64,000 nucleotides of DNA from Nocardiopsis sp. TSRI0078 (GCF_001905145.1 NZ_LWLB01000008.1:62001-126000), one strand, 5' to 3'. Shown: positions 16,642 to 25,337, counted from the stretch's first letter. A program made the numbers and translations. The notes: generated by a model from the sequence alone, not told the origin.

Positions 16642-17880
16642 TCAGGACGGGGCCGGACGCGGGCGGGGACCACTGGCCAGCGCGGTCGCCGCGCCCGCGG
16701 CCGCCAGGCCCCCCAGCACGGCGAACGCCGCCGGATAACCATCCAGGACCCCGGCCAGGGCCGCGCCGACCCAGGGGGCCAGGGCGACGGCCAGCATCAG
16801 TGGCAGGTGCATCAGGCCGCTGACCGCGGCGTAGTCGCCGGTGCCCCAGCGGTCGGCCACGGCGGTGGCCTTCAGCAGGGTGAGGACACCGCGCGCCATG
16901 CCCGCCAGCACCGCGACGGCCAGGAGCACCGCCCAGGGGCCGGGGACCAAGGCCAGGAGCAGGGTCGTGGCCGCGCAGGCGCCCAGCACGGCCACCGTCC
17001 GGGGAACGGGAGCCGACCTTCGCTCCAGGGGCGCGTAGACCAGGCGGCCCAGCACCTGTCCCACACCTCCCAGGCCCAGCGCCCAGGCCGCCGTCGCGGC
17101 GTCCGTCCCCCGGGCCGCCAGGAGGGGGACCAGGTTGACCACGACCGCGTACACGGTCAGCGACCCCAGGGCCAAAGACGCGGTCAGCGCCCAGAAGGCC
17201 CTGCTGCGGGCCACGGCCCGCACCGTCGCCCCCGGCGCGCCGGAACCCCCGTGCGCGACCGGCGTGCTCCAGGCCGAGGGCAGGGCGAAGGCGTGCAGCG
17301 GGACCACCACCAGGGCCAGCACGGCCGCGAGCACCAGATAGGCGCCGCGCCACCCCCACGCCTGCTCCAGAGCAGCGGTGAGCGGGGCGAAGATGGTGCT
17401 GGCCAGCCCGGCGGCCAGGGTCAGCGCGGTCAGCGCCCGTACCCGCCCCTGCTCGTACCAGTGAGTCAGGGCGGCGAAGGCGGGCGGGTAGAACAGCCCG
17501 GACATCGCCGCCCCGGCCGCCAGCCAGGCCGCGCCGAAGAGCCACAGGTCCCCTGCCGACGCCAGTACCGTCAGTGACGGGACCGCCACCAGGGCGGCGG
17601 CCGTCATGACCGGGCGGGGACCGCGGCGGTGCAGCCACCGCCCCACCGCGACCGAGCCCAGGCCGGCCACGACCTGGGAGGCCGAGAACAGCGCGGTGAC
17701 CGTGGTCAGGGTCCAGCCGGTGTCGGCGGCGATGGCCGGGGACAGGACCGGAAAGGCGTAGAACAGCACTCCGTAACTGGTGGTGACGGTGACGCACAGG
17801 GCCACCAGCCCCCGGTGCGCCCGCGCGGCGGTCAGAACCCGCGCGGGCGCACCGAGGGCGTCGGAGATCACGCCTGTCAC
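16642..17880 (-). CDS. Major facilitator superfamily transporter of the arsenic island
   Basis: 412 residues, about 12 membrane helices. Visible MFS features: 'GLVALCVTVTTSYGVLFYAF' (helix 1), 'GRWLHRRGPRPVMTAAAL' (loop 2-3 motif A, degenerate) and 'FYPPAFAALTHWY' (helix 5). The GTG start at 17880 overlaps the stop of the upstream flavoprotein (GTGA), so the two are coupled. Position between a flavoprotein and an ArsO-like enzyme, opposite an ArsR-ArsN fusion, suggests export of an arsenical product. The substrate cannot be read from sequence. Confidence 0.82.
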   Translation of the reverse strand: MTGVISDALGAPARVLTAARAHRGLVALCVTVTTSYGVLFYAFPVLSPAIAADTGWTLTTVTALFSASQVVAGLGSVAVGRWLHRRGPRPVMTAAALVAVPSLTVLASAGDLWLFGAAWLAAGAAMSGLFYPPAFAALTHWYEQGRVRALTALTLAAGLASTIFAPLTAALEQAWGWRGAYLVLAAVLALVVVPLHAFALPSAWSTPVAHGGSGAPGATVRAVARSRAFWALTASLALGSLTVYAVVVNLVPLLAARGTDAATAAWALGLGGVGQVLGRLVYAPLERRSAPVPRTVAVLGACAATTLLLALVPGPWAVLLAVAVLAGMARGVLTLLKATAVADRWGTGDYAAVSGLMHLPLMLAVALAPWVGAALAGVLDGYPAAFAVLGGLAAAGAATALASGPRPRPAPS

Positions 17881-19223
17881 GCCACCGGGGCCGGCCGGCC
17901 CAGGTCGACCGTCTGCGGGACGGGGCCGCAACAGCCGCCCTGCGCCTGCGCCTCCTCGGGGGTGTCGGCCTCGTCGAACAGGCCCGCGCCGCCGCACACC
18001 CCCGTCTCGGGCAGGGTCAGCTCCACCCGGGCCGCGCCCTCCCGGTCGCCGGCCAGGTGGGCGGCGATGCTGCGCACCTGCTCGTACCCGGTCAGGGCGA
18101 GGAAGGTGGGGGCGCGCCCGTAGGACTTCATCCCCGCCAGGAAGAACCCCTCCTCGGGGTGGGCCAGCTCCCGGGCTCCGTGGGGGTAGACGGTGCCGCA
18201 GGAGTGCACGTTGGGGTCGATGAGCGGCGCCAGCCCCACCGGTGCCTGCAGCGTGGTGTCCAGCTCCAGGCGGATCTCCGACAGCGGGGCCAGGTCGGGG
18301 CGGAACCCGGTCAGCACCACGGCCTCCTCCACCGGTTCCAGCTCGCGTCCGCCCTCGTCCGCCAGCACCAGGCGCCCGTCCCGCGCCGCTCGGACCTCGG
18401 CGGTGCGAAACCCCGTGACCACCCGGATGTGCCCGGCCTCCACGGCCTTCCTCGCGCGCTGCCCCAGGGCGCCGCGCGCGGCGAGCTGGTCGGCCGCTCC
18501 CCCGCCGAAGGCGTCGCCGACCTCCCCGCGCCGCAGCACCCACACGGCGCGGGTACCGGGCTCCTCCTCGGCCAGCGCGGCCAGGGCGACCAGGGCGGTC
18601 AGCGCCGAGTGGCCCCGGCCCACGACCGCCGTGGTGCGGCCCGCGTGGCGGGCGCGCGCCGCGGGGCCGGCCAGGTCGGGAACGCGGTAGGACAGGTGCG
18701 CGGCCGCGGCCGCCTCGCCCAGCGCGGGCAGGCCGTCGCCGCCCGCCGGGTTGGGCGAGCCCCAGGTTCCGGAGGCGTCCACGACCGCGCGGGCCAGGAT
18801 CCGCTCCTCACCGCGGTCGGTGCGCACCCGCACGGTGAAGGGCTGCTCCTGCCGTCCGGCGTCGACCACACGGTCCCGGCCCAGGCGGCTGACGCCGGTG
18901 ACCTCGACGCCGAAGCGCACCCGCTCCCCCAGGGCCCCGGCGAGCGGGGCCAGGTAGGCCTCGGCCCACTCCCGGCCGGTCGGATAGCCCTCGTCGGCGG
19001 GGCGCCGCCAGCCGGTGGCGGTGAGCAGCCTCTCCGCGGCGGGGTCGATCAGGTCGCGCCACATGGAGAACAGGCGCACGTGCCCCCATTCGCGCACCGC
19101 CGCTCCGGCGCTCCCACCCTTCTCCAGGACCAGGACGGGCAGCTCGCGCTCGGCCAGCTCCGCCGCCGCGGCGAGCCCCACCGGGCCTGCGCCGATCACC
19201 ACGACCGGACGTTCCTCGACCAT
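17877..19223 (-). CDS. FAD-dependent oxidoreductase with C-terminal cysteine-rich tail
   Basis: 448 residues. FAD loop 'VVVIGAGPVGLAAAAELAE' at the N-terminus; 'VRLFSMWRDLIDPAAERLL'; a second dinucleotide site 'TTAVVGRGHSALTALVAL'; and 'EAVVLTGFRPDLAPL'. The last 60 residues carry 'GVCGGAGLFDEAD' and 'AQGGCCGPVPQT', a C-x-n-CC arrangement not needed for flavin binding. Such a tail could bind a thiophilic metalloid or relay electrons (inference). The ATG at 19223 follows 'gatgaaaggg', which lies inside one arm of the 21-bp inverted repeat. First gene of the minus-strand flavoprotein-MFS unit, divergent from the ArsR-ArsN fusion. Confidence 0.8.
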   Translation of the reverse strand: MVEERPVVVIGAGPVGLAAAAELAERELPVLVLEKGGSAGAAVREWGHVRLFSMWRDLIDPAAERLLTATGWRRPADEGYPTGREWAEAYLAPLAGALGERVRFGVEVTGVSRLGRDRVVDAGRQEQPFTVRVRTDRGEERILARAVVDASGTWGSPNPAGGDGLPALGEAAAAAHLSYRVPDLAGPAARARHAGRTTAVVGRGHSALTALVALAALAEEEPGTRAVWVLRRGEVGDAFGGGAADQLAARGALGQRARKAVEAGHIRVVTGFRTAEVRAARDGRLVLADEGGRELEPVEEAVVLTGFRPDLAPLSEIRLELDTTLQAPVGLAPLIDPNVHSCGTVYPHGARELAHPEEGFFLAGMKSYGRAPTFLALTGYEQVRSIAAHLAGDREGAARVELTLPETGVCGGAGLFDEADTPEEAQAQGGCCGPVPQTVDLGRPAPVA

Positions 19224-19231
19224 GACACACC

Positions 19232-19286
19232 CTTTCATCGACTGGTGTCTATGGATCAGAACCATATAGACACCGATCGATGAAAG
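19232..19286. promoter_or_regulatory. 21-bp near-perfect inverted repeat in the divergent ArsR-ArsN / flavoprotein promoter
   Basis: Arms 19232-19252 and 19266-19286 are complementary at 19 of 21 positions, with a 13-nt spacer. Each arm contains CTTTCATCGA and GGTGTCTAT. Further TCGAT/ATCGA elements occur at 19290-19320 toward the fusion gene. The left arm includes the ribosome site of the flavoprotein. A dimeric ArsR site is expected here; the size also allows two dimers or a hairpin in the flavoprotein mRNA leader. Confidence 0.65.
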
Positions 19287-19331
19287 CAACATCGACTTCC
19301 ATCGATATAGATCATCGCCGATAATGGGGGC

Positions 19332-20243
19332 ATGACCGTGACGAGCTCCGCACCAGTGCCCGCGCCCGAGACGCTCCCCGCCCAGGACGCCGAGACCTAC
19401 GCGGCGTGGTTCGCCTGCCTGGCCGAGCCGATGCGCGTGCGCCTGCTGCACACCGTGGCCGCCTACCCGGGATCGATCAGCGTGGGCGAACTCGCCCGCG
19501 CGGTGGGCATCCGCCAGCCGACCGCCTCCCACCACCTGCGCAAACTCGCCGAGGTCGGCTTCGTGACCCTGACCAGGGTGGGCACCTCCACACGCGTGGC
19601 CGTCAACCCGATGTGCTGCACCGGCCTGCCGCACGCCGCCGACGCCGTCATGGGCATGCTCAACGCCCGCCCCTGCTGCCCCACCGACCTGCCCGCCGAC
19701 GTCACCACCCGGGCCATGGCCGAGACCGACCTGGAACGGGTGCGCGACATCTACGCCCAGGGCCTCGCCACCGGCCACGCCACCTTCGAGACCGAGGTGC
19801 CCGAGGCCGGCGCCCTGCTCGCCGCGTGGCTTCCCGGGCACCGGTGGGTCGCCGAACACGACGGCCGGGTCGTGGGGTGGGCCGCCGCCTCGCCCGTCTC
19901 CGCCCGCGAGGCCTACTCCGGGGTCGCCGAGACCTCCGTCCACGTCGCCGAGGACGCGCGCGGCCGGGGCGTGGGCAAGGCGCTGCTGTACCGGCAGGTC
20001 ACCGAGGCCGACACCCGGGGGCTGTGGACCCTGCAGACCTCGGTCTTCCCCGAGAACCGCGCCGCTCTGGCCCTGCACCACCAGGCCGGTTTCCGCACCG
20101 TCGGCATGCGCGAGCGCGTCGCCCGGCACCACGGCGTCTGGCGGGACACGGTCCTGCTGGAGCGGCGGCGCCCGGAGGGGGAGGAGTACTCCGCCGACCC
20201 CGCGGCCTGCGTCTGCGCTCCCGGGGAGGCCCCGCGCCCCTGA
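19332..20243 (+). CDS. ArsR regulator fused to an ArsN1-type (phosphinothricin/arsinothricin) N-acetyltransferase
   Basis: 303 residues. Residues 20-110 are an ArsR winged helix ('WFACLAEPMRVRLLHTVA', 'IRQPTASHHLRKLAEVGFV') with paired cysteines at 95-96 ('NPMCCTG') and 115-116 ('ARPCCP'), likely metalloid ligands. Residues 122-278 are a GNAT domain of the PAT/ArsN1 class: 'ATFETEVPE', acetyl-CoA loop 'EDARGRGVGKALL' and 'ENRAALALHHQAGFRTVG'. Two more cysteines end the protein ('AACVCAPG'). ArsN1 enzymes acetylate the amino group of arsinothricin or phosphinothricin. A fusion would couple sensing to detoxification. Divergent from the flavoprotein-MFS unit. Confidence 0.85.
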   Translation: MTVTSSAPVPAPETLPAQDAETYAAWFACLAEPMRVRLLHTVAAYPGSISVGELARAVGIRQPTASHHLRKLAEVGFVTLTRVGTSTRVAVNPMCCTGLPHAADAVMGMLNARPCCPTDLPADVTTRAMAETDLERVRDIYAQGLATGHATFETEVPEAGALLAAWLPGHRWVAEHDGRVVGWAAASPVSAREAYSGVAETSVHVAEDARGRGVGKALLYRQVTEADTRGLWTLQTSVFPENRAALALHHQAGFRTVGMRERVARHHGVWRDTVLLERRRPEGEEYSADPAACVCAPGEAPRP

Positions 20244-20329
20244 CCCGGAGGGCGGCCGTCCCGCCAGGCCCCCGGCCGCGGGAGCAGGCGGGCCGCCCGC
20301 CTGACCGGCCCCGCCGAGGCGGTGGCCCC

Positions 20330-21757
20330 TCAGCCCACGATCGGCCGCTCCTGGGGCAGCTCGTAGACGCGGGCACGGCGGCGCAGCGCCAGGGCGGAGG
20401 CCAGCGTGATGGGCCCGATCCTGCCCACGAACATCAAGAAGACGATGACCAGCTCACCCGTGAGCGGCAGGTCGCCGGTGATACCGGTGGACAGGCCCAC
20501 CGTGCCGAAGGCCGACGTCGCCTCGAACAGGACCTGGTCCAGCGTGAACGGGGTGACGGTCATCAGCGCCAGCGTCGCCGCCAGGACCAGTCCCAGCGCC
20601 AGCAGCACCACCGTGGTCGCCTGGGAGGCGGTGCCCTCGGTCAGCCGGCGGCCCGCCATGTGCACCGTCGGCTCCCCGCGCACGTTGGCGCGGACCACGA
20701 AGGCCAGCACCGCGAAGGTGGTCACCTTGATGCCCCCGGCCGTGCCCGCGCTGCCGCCGCCGACGAACATCAGGAGGTCGGTGATCAGCAGCGTCTGGGT
20801 GTTCATCGCCCCGAAGTCGAGGCTGTTGAAACCCGCCGTGCGCGGCATCACCGCCTGGAAGAAGGCGGTGAGGAGCTTGCCGCGCAGGTCCAGGCCGCCC
20901 ATGGTCGCCGGGTTGGCCCACTCCAGCGCGAGGAAGGCGGCGAAGGCGACCACCAGCAGGATCCCGGTCATCGCCAGGGTGATCCTGGCGTGCACCGACC
21001 AGTGGCGGTGCTCCCCGCGGCGCCGGGTGAGGCGCCACAGCTCCACCCACATGGGGAACCCGAGCCCTCCGGCGATCACCGCCAGGGCGATGGGCACCGT
21101 GATCCACGGATCCTCGGCGAAGCCCGTCATGCTGTCGGAGTACAGGGAGAACCCGGCGTTGTTGAAGGCCGAGACCGCGTGGAAGACCCCGGTGTGGACG
21201 GCCTCGCCGAACGGCAGGTCATAGCCCAGCCACCAGCGCAGCGTCAGCACGAGCGCCAGGACCGCCTCGAAGACCACCGTCACCGCGAGGATGCCCGTGA
21301 CCACCTGGCGCACCTCGCCCAGGGTGACCACCTTGGTCTCCGACCCGGTGCGCAGCGCCATCCGCAGCCCCAGCTGCCGTCCCACGACCAGGGTCAGCAC
21401 GGTCGCCAGGGCCATGATGCCGAACCCGCCGACCTGGATCAGGGCCAGGACCACCGCCTCGCCGAAGGCCGACCAGTAGGCTGCGGTGTCCACCACCACC
21501 AGCCCGGTCACACTGGCCGCCGAGGCGGCGGTGAACAGCGCGGTGGAGAAGGGCGCCCGCTCCCCGCCGTCCGTGGCCGGGGGCAGTGACAGCAGTACCG
21601 CGCCGACCAGGACCAGCGCGCCGAAGGCCGCCACCGTCAGCTGGGGCGGCTGGGCCCACCCGGCCAGGCCGCGCGTCCTCCGGCCGGCGGCGTTGACCCC
21701 GACCAGGGCCCGTGAGGCACGCGAGGCCGCGGAGGGCTTGCGGGTACCCGTGCTCAC
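20330..21757 (-). CDS. trkH: Potassium uptake transporter, TrkH/KtrB family
   Basis: 475 residues with the fourfold M1-P-M2 plan. Pore blocks: 'TAASAASVTGLVV', 'FHAVSAFNNAGFSLYSDS', 'MPRTAGFNSLDFG' and 'FGTVGLSTGITGDL'; also 'GGGSAGTAGGIKVTTFAVL'. TrkH takes up K+ with a cytosolic TrkA/KtrA gating subunit, not seen in this window. The GTG start at 21757 overlaps the stop of the KdpE-like regulator by 4 bp, making a regulator-transporter operon. Likely the output of the KdpD/KdpE pair here (inference). A short GC hairpin lies near 20286-20302. Confidence 0.9.
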   Translation of the reverse strand: MSTGTRKPSAASRASRALVGVNAAGRRTRGLAGWAQPPQLTVAAFGALVLVGAVLLSLPPATDGGERAPFSTALFTAASAASVTGLVVVDTAAYWSAFGEAVVLALIQVGGFGIMALATVLTLVVGRQLGLRMALRTGSETKVVTLGEVRQVVTGILAVTVVFEAVLALVLTLRWWLGYDLPFGEAVHTGVFHAVSAFNNAGFSLYSDSMTGFAEDPWITVPIALAVIAGGLGFPMWVELWRLTRRRGEHRHWSVHARITLAMTGILLVVAFAAFLALEWANPATMGGLDLRGKLLTAFFQAVMPRTAGFNSLDFGAMNTQTLLITDLLMFVGGGSAGTAGGIKVTTFAVLAFVVRANVRGEPTVHMAGRRLTEGTASQATTVVLLALGLVLAATLALMTVTPFTLDQVLFEATSAFGTVGLSTGITGDLPLTGELVIVFLMFVGRIGPITLASALALRRRARVYELPQERPIVG

Positions 21758-22512
21758 GCCCCGCCGGTCCGACCGCCGGAGTCCGCCGGCCCGTTCGCCC
21801 CGCCCGGCCGGAACCGGTAGCCCAGCCCGGGCTCGGTGAGGAAGTAGCGCGGGCGCGGCGGGTCCGGCTCCAGGCGCTGGCGGATCTTGGTCATGAACAC
21901 CCGCAGGTAGTTGGTCTCGCGCCCGTAGGAGGGTCCCCACACCTCGTTGAGCAGGTGCTTGTGGGTCACCAGGCGGTCGGGGTTGCGCGCCAGGACCTCC
22001 ACGATGTGCCACTGCCGCGGCGTCAACCGCACCGGGGCACCGTCCTTGACGACCTGTTTGGCGGCCAGGTCGATCGTGAAGTCCGCGGTGGCCACCGGCT
22101 CCTCGTAGTCGGGCGCCGCGGAGCGGCGCATGGCCGCGCGCACCCGGGCGAACAGCTCGTCCATGCCGAAGGGCTTGATCACGTAGTCGTCCGCGCCCAT
22201 GTCCAGCGCCTCGACCTTCATCGCCTCGGTGTCGCGCCCCGAGAGCACGACCACCGGCACGTCCGTCCACCCGCGCAGCCCCCGCAGGACCTCCAGGCCG
22301 TCCATCCCGGGCAGTCCCAGGTCGAGCAGGAGCAGGTCGGGGCGGTGGCGGGCGACGATCCTGAGCGCGCGCTCCCCGGTGTCGGCCAGGTAGGCGGTGT
22401 AGCCGCGGGCGCGCAGGTTCACCTCCAGCGTCCTGAGGATGAGGGGGTCGTCGTCCACGACCAGGACCGCGGGCGCCCCGCCGCCCGCGTCCGCGCCGGT
22501 CTCCGTGTCCAT
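21754..22512 (-). CDS. kdpE: OmpR-type response regulator, KdpE-like
   Basis: 252 residues. Receiver domain with acidic pair 'VVDDDP', phospho-acceptor Asp64 in 'LLLLDLGLPGMDG' and Lys in 'YVIKPFGMDEL'. The winged-helix effector shows 'VRLTPRQWHIVEVLARNPDRLVTHKHLL' and 'VFMTKIRQRLEPDP', the KdpE pattern. It is divergent from kdpD (22761) rather than downstream of it and overlaps trkH. No kdpFABC is in view, so it may control trkH and/or a distant kdp operon. Confidence 0.9.
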   Translation of the reverse strand: MDTETGADAGGGAPAVLVVDDDPLILRTLEVNLRARGYTAYLADTGERALRIVARHRPDLLLLDLGLPGMDGLEVLRGLRGWTDVPVVVLSGRDTEAMKVEALDMGADDYVIKPFGMDELFARVRAAMRRSAAPDYEEPVATADFTIDLAAKQVVKDGAPVRLTPRQWHIVEVLARNPDRLVTHKHLLNEVWGPSYGRETNYLRVFMTKIRQRLEPDPPRPRYFLTEPGLGYRFRPGGANGPADSGGRTGGA

Positions 22513-22653
22513 GCTGGTCCGTCCTGCCCGTCCGGGTTCCCCGGCCCCGGATGGGGCCTGTTCACGATGGTAGGAGCGCCGCGGCCGGGCCTTTCCGGCG
22601 GTGCGTGCGCCGGATCGACTCTGCGCGGGCGCGCCACGCGCGGACAAGTGCGA

Positions 22654-22700
22654 TAACGCTCCCTTAGCACCGGCGGGGCGGGAATTAGCGCCCCTTTAGC
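22654..22700. promoter_or_regulatory. Phased TTAGC direct repeats in the kdpE-kdpD promoter
   Basis: TTAGC occurs at 22664-22668, 22685-22689 and 22696-22700, i.e. 21 and 11 bp apart, and a weaker TAACG starts at 22654. Direct repeats on one face of the helix at 10-11-bp steps are the binding pattern of OmpR/KdpE dimers. The cluster sits 60-100 bp before kdpD and 140-190 bp before kdpE. Confidence 0.5.
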
Positions 22701-22760
22701 AGACGAATGTCCGAAACCGTCCCCGTGGCCGGGGAGGATGGGGCGGGAAGGAGGTACACG

Positions 22761-25298
22761 ATGACACGCGGCCACCTGCGCGTCTACCTGGGCGCGGCAC
22801 CCGGCGTGGGCAAGACCTACCGGATGCTGGACGAGGCCCACAGGCGCCGCGACCGCGGCGCCGACGTGGTGATCGGTTTCGTGGAGAGCCACGGCAGGAC
22901 ACTGACGCAGGCCATGGTCGACGACCTGGAGGTCGTCCCGCCCGCGGTGCTCACCCACCGGGGGGAGCGGTTCGAGGAGATGGACCTGGACGCGGTGCTC
23001 GCCCGCCGCCCGCAGGTCGTGCTCGTGGACGAGCTCGCGCACAGCAACGCCCCGGGGGCGCGCAACGCCAGGCGCTGGCAGGACATCGAGGTCCTGCTGG
23101 AGGCGGGCGTCACGGTGCTGTCGACGCTCAACGTCCAGCACCTGGAGTCGCTCAACGACGTCATCGAGCAGATCACCGGGGTCCGCCAGAGCGAGACCGT
23201 GCCCGACGCCTGGGTGCGCGAGGCCGACCAGATCGAACTCGTGGACATGACCCCCGAGGCGCTGCGGCGCCGGCTGGCGCACGGCAACGTCTACGGCCTG
23301 GACAGGGTCGACGCCGCGCTGGGCCGGCACTTCCGGATCGGTACGCTGACCGCCCTGCGCGAGCTGGCGCTGCTGTGGCTGGCCGGACGCGTGGACGACG
23401 AACTGGAGCGGTACCGCACCGAGCACGCCGCGGCCTCGGACTGGCACCCGCGCGAGCGCGTGGTCGTGGCCCTGACCGGCGGCCCCGGCGGGGAGGCGCT
23501 CATCCGCAGGGCCGCCCGCATCGCGGGCCGCAGCAGGGGCGCCGACCTGATGGCCGTGCACGTGTCCCTGGGAGACGGCCCGGTGGGCGCCGACCCCGCC
23601 CTGCTCGCCCGGCAGAGGATGCTCGTGGAGGACCTGGGCGGCACCTACCACCAGGTCCTGGGCGAGGACGTGCCCAGCGCGCTGATCGCCTTCGCCCGGG
23701 GGGTCAACGCCACCCAGCTGGTGGTGGGCGCGAGCAGGCGCGGCAGGCTCGCCAACCTGCTGCGGCCGGGGGTGGGGGTGACCACCACGGCCGTGTCGGG
23801 GCCGATCGACGTCCACCTGGTCACCCACGAGGAGGCGAACAGGCGGCCGCGCCGGCCCGGGCCGGGAGCGGTCTCGCGGCGCCGCCGGACCGCGGGGTAC
23901 GCACTGGTGGCCGCGGCCCTGGCGCTGCTGGCGTTCGGAACCGGCGTGCCCCGGGGCGAGGACTACCTCAGCAACGGGATCCTCCTGGTCTTCGCGACGG
24001 TGACGGTGGCGGCGCTGGTCGGGGGGCTGTGGCCCGCGCTGGCGGCGGCCTTCGGCGGGTTCGTGCTGCTGAACCTCCTCTTCACCGAGCCCTACCAGAC
24101 CCTGCTGGTGAGCCATCCGCGCAACGTGCTCGCCCTGGTGGTGTTCGTGGTCGTGGCGGTGGCGGTGAGCGTCGTGGTCGACCATGCGGCGCGGCGCACC
24201 CGGGAGGCGGCCCAGGCCAGCGCCGAGGCCCAGACGCTGGCCACCATGGCCGGAAGCGTGCTGCGCGGTTCGCGCCCCCTGGAGGCCCTGCTGGAGCGGT
24301 TGCGCGAGACCTTCTCCCTGGAGTCGGTGGCCCTGCTCGAACGCAGGCCCGGCACCTCCGCGCGCCCCGACAGCCGCCAGGACCCCGGGACCTGGGAGGT
24401 GGTCGCCTCCGTCGGGGACCGGCCGTGCGAGGCCCCCGGCGAGAGCGACGCGGACGTTCCCGTGGACGAGTCGCTGACCCTGGTGCTGCACGGGCACCGG
24501 CCCCGCGCGGGCGACCGGCGCATCATCGAGGCGTTCGCCGCCCAGGCCGCCCTCGCCCTGCGCCAGGAGAGGCTGGCCAGGGAGGCGGCCACGGCCGGGC
24601 CGCTGGCGGAGGCCGACCGGATGCGCACCGCGCTGCTCGCCGCGGTCAGCCACGACCTGAGGGCGCCCCTGGCCTCGGCCAAGGCGTCGGTGACCAGCCT
24701 GCGCAGCCGGGAGGTGCGCTTCAGCGAGGAGGTCCAGGCCGAACTGCTGGCCACGGCGGACGAGTCCCTGGACCGGTTGTCCCGCCTGGTGACGGACCTG
24801 CTGGACATGAGCCGCCTGCAGGCGGGCGTGCTGGGTGTGACGGTCACGGACCTGTCGCTGAGGGAGTCGGTGTTCTCGGCCCTGGACGAGCTCGGAGAGC
24901 AGGGGGACGCGGTACGGGTCCGGGCTCCCGGGGGGCTGCCCCCGGTCGTGGCCGACCCCGGCCTGCTGGAGCGGGTGCTGGCGAACGTGCTGGGCAACGC
25001 GCTGCGCTTCAGCCCGCCCGGCCGGCCTCCGACGGTCACCGCGTCCTGGACGGGCGACCAGGTGGAGCTGCTCGTCGCCGACCACGGTCCCGGCGTCCCC
25101 GAACAGGAGCGCGAGCGCATGTTCGTCCCCTTCCAAAGGCTCGGGGACACCGACAACGAGAGCGGCCTGGGCCTGGGGCTGGCGCTCTCACGCGGGCTGA
25201 TGGAGGCCATGGGCGGCTCGCTGCGGCCGGAGACGACCCCGGGAGGCGGGCTGACCCTGCGCCTGGCCCTGCCCGTGGCGCAGGCCCCCTCCCGGTGA
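22761..25298 (+). CDS. kdpD: Turgor/potassium sensor histidine kinase KdpD
   Basis: 845 residues, full length for the family. N-terminal KdpD domain with Walker A 'GAAPGVGKTYRML' (Lys18) and 'LVDELAHSNAPGARNARRWQD'; a Usp-like domain ('QLVVGASRRGRLANLLRPG'); a DUF4118 segment of about four membrane helices (residues about 380-475); a GAF-like region; HisKA with 'AAVSHDLRAPLASAKAS' (His631); and HATPase with 'NVLGNALRFSPPG' and 'DHGPGVPEQERE'. It phosphorylates KdpE in response to low K+ or osmotic stress. The ATG at 22761 follows 'aaggaggtacacg', much better than the ATG at 22707. Confidence 0.95.
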   Translation: MTRGHLRVYLGAAPGVGKTYRMLDEAHRRRDRGADVVIGFVESHGRTLTQAMVDDLEVVPPAVLTHRGERFEEMDLDAVLARRPQVVLVDELAHSNAPGARNARRWQDIEVLLEAGVTVLSTLNVQHLESLNDVIEQITGVRQSETVPDAWVREADQIELVDMTPEALRRRLAHGNVYGLDRVDAALGRHFRIGTLTALRELALLWLAGRVDDELERYRTEHAAASDWHPRERVVVALTGGPGGEALIRRAARIAGRSRGADLMAVHVSLGDGPVGADPALLARQRMLVEDLGGTYHQVLGEDVPSALIAFARGVNATQLVVGASRRGRLANLLRPGVGVTTTAVSGPIDVHLVTHEEANRRPRRPGPGAVSRRRRTAGYALVAAALALLAFGTGVPRGEDYLSNGILLVFATVTVAALVGGLWPALAAAFGGFVLLNLLFTEPYQTLLVSHPRNVLALVVFVVVAVAVSVVVDHAARRTREAAQASAEAQTLATMAGSVLRGSRPLEALLERLRETFSLESVALLERRPGTSARPDSRQDPGTWEVVASVGDRPCEAPGESDADVPVDESLTLVLHGHRPRAGDRRIIEAFAAQAALALRQERLAREAATAGPLAEADRMRTALLAAVSHDLRAPLASAKASVTSLRSREVRFSEEVQAELLATADESLDRLSRLVTDLLDMSRLQAGVLGVTVTDLSLRESVFSALDELGEQGDAVRVRAPGGLPPVVADPGLLERVLANVLGNALRFSPPGRPPTVTASWTGDQVELLVADHGPGVPEQERERMFVPFQRLGDTDNESGLGLGLALSRGLMEAMGGSLRPETTPGGGLTLRLALPVAQAPSR

Positions 25299-25337
25299 CG
25301 GCCCTGGGGCGGCGTCCCCGCGTCCGGGGAGCGGCAC

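Noticed and set aside
22707..22760. Upstream ATG for kdpD at 22707
   Set aside because: It lacks a ribosome site, adds 18 residues not typical of KdpD, and would overlap the presumed leader; ATG 22761 has an excellent site.
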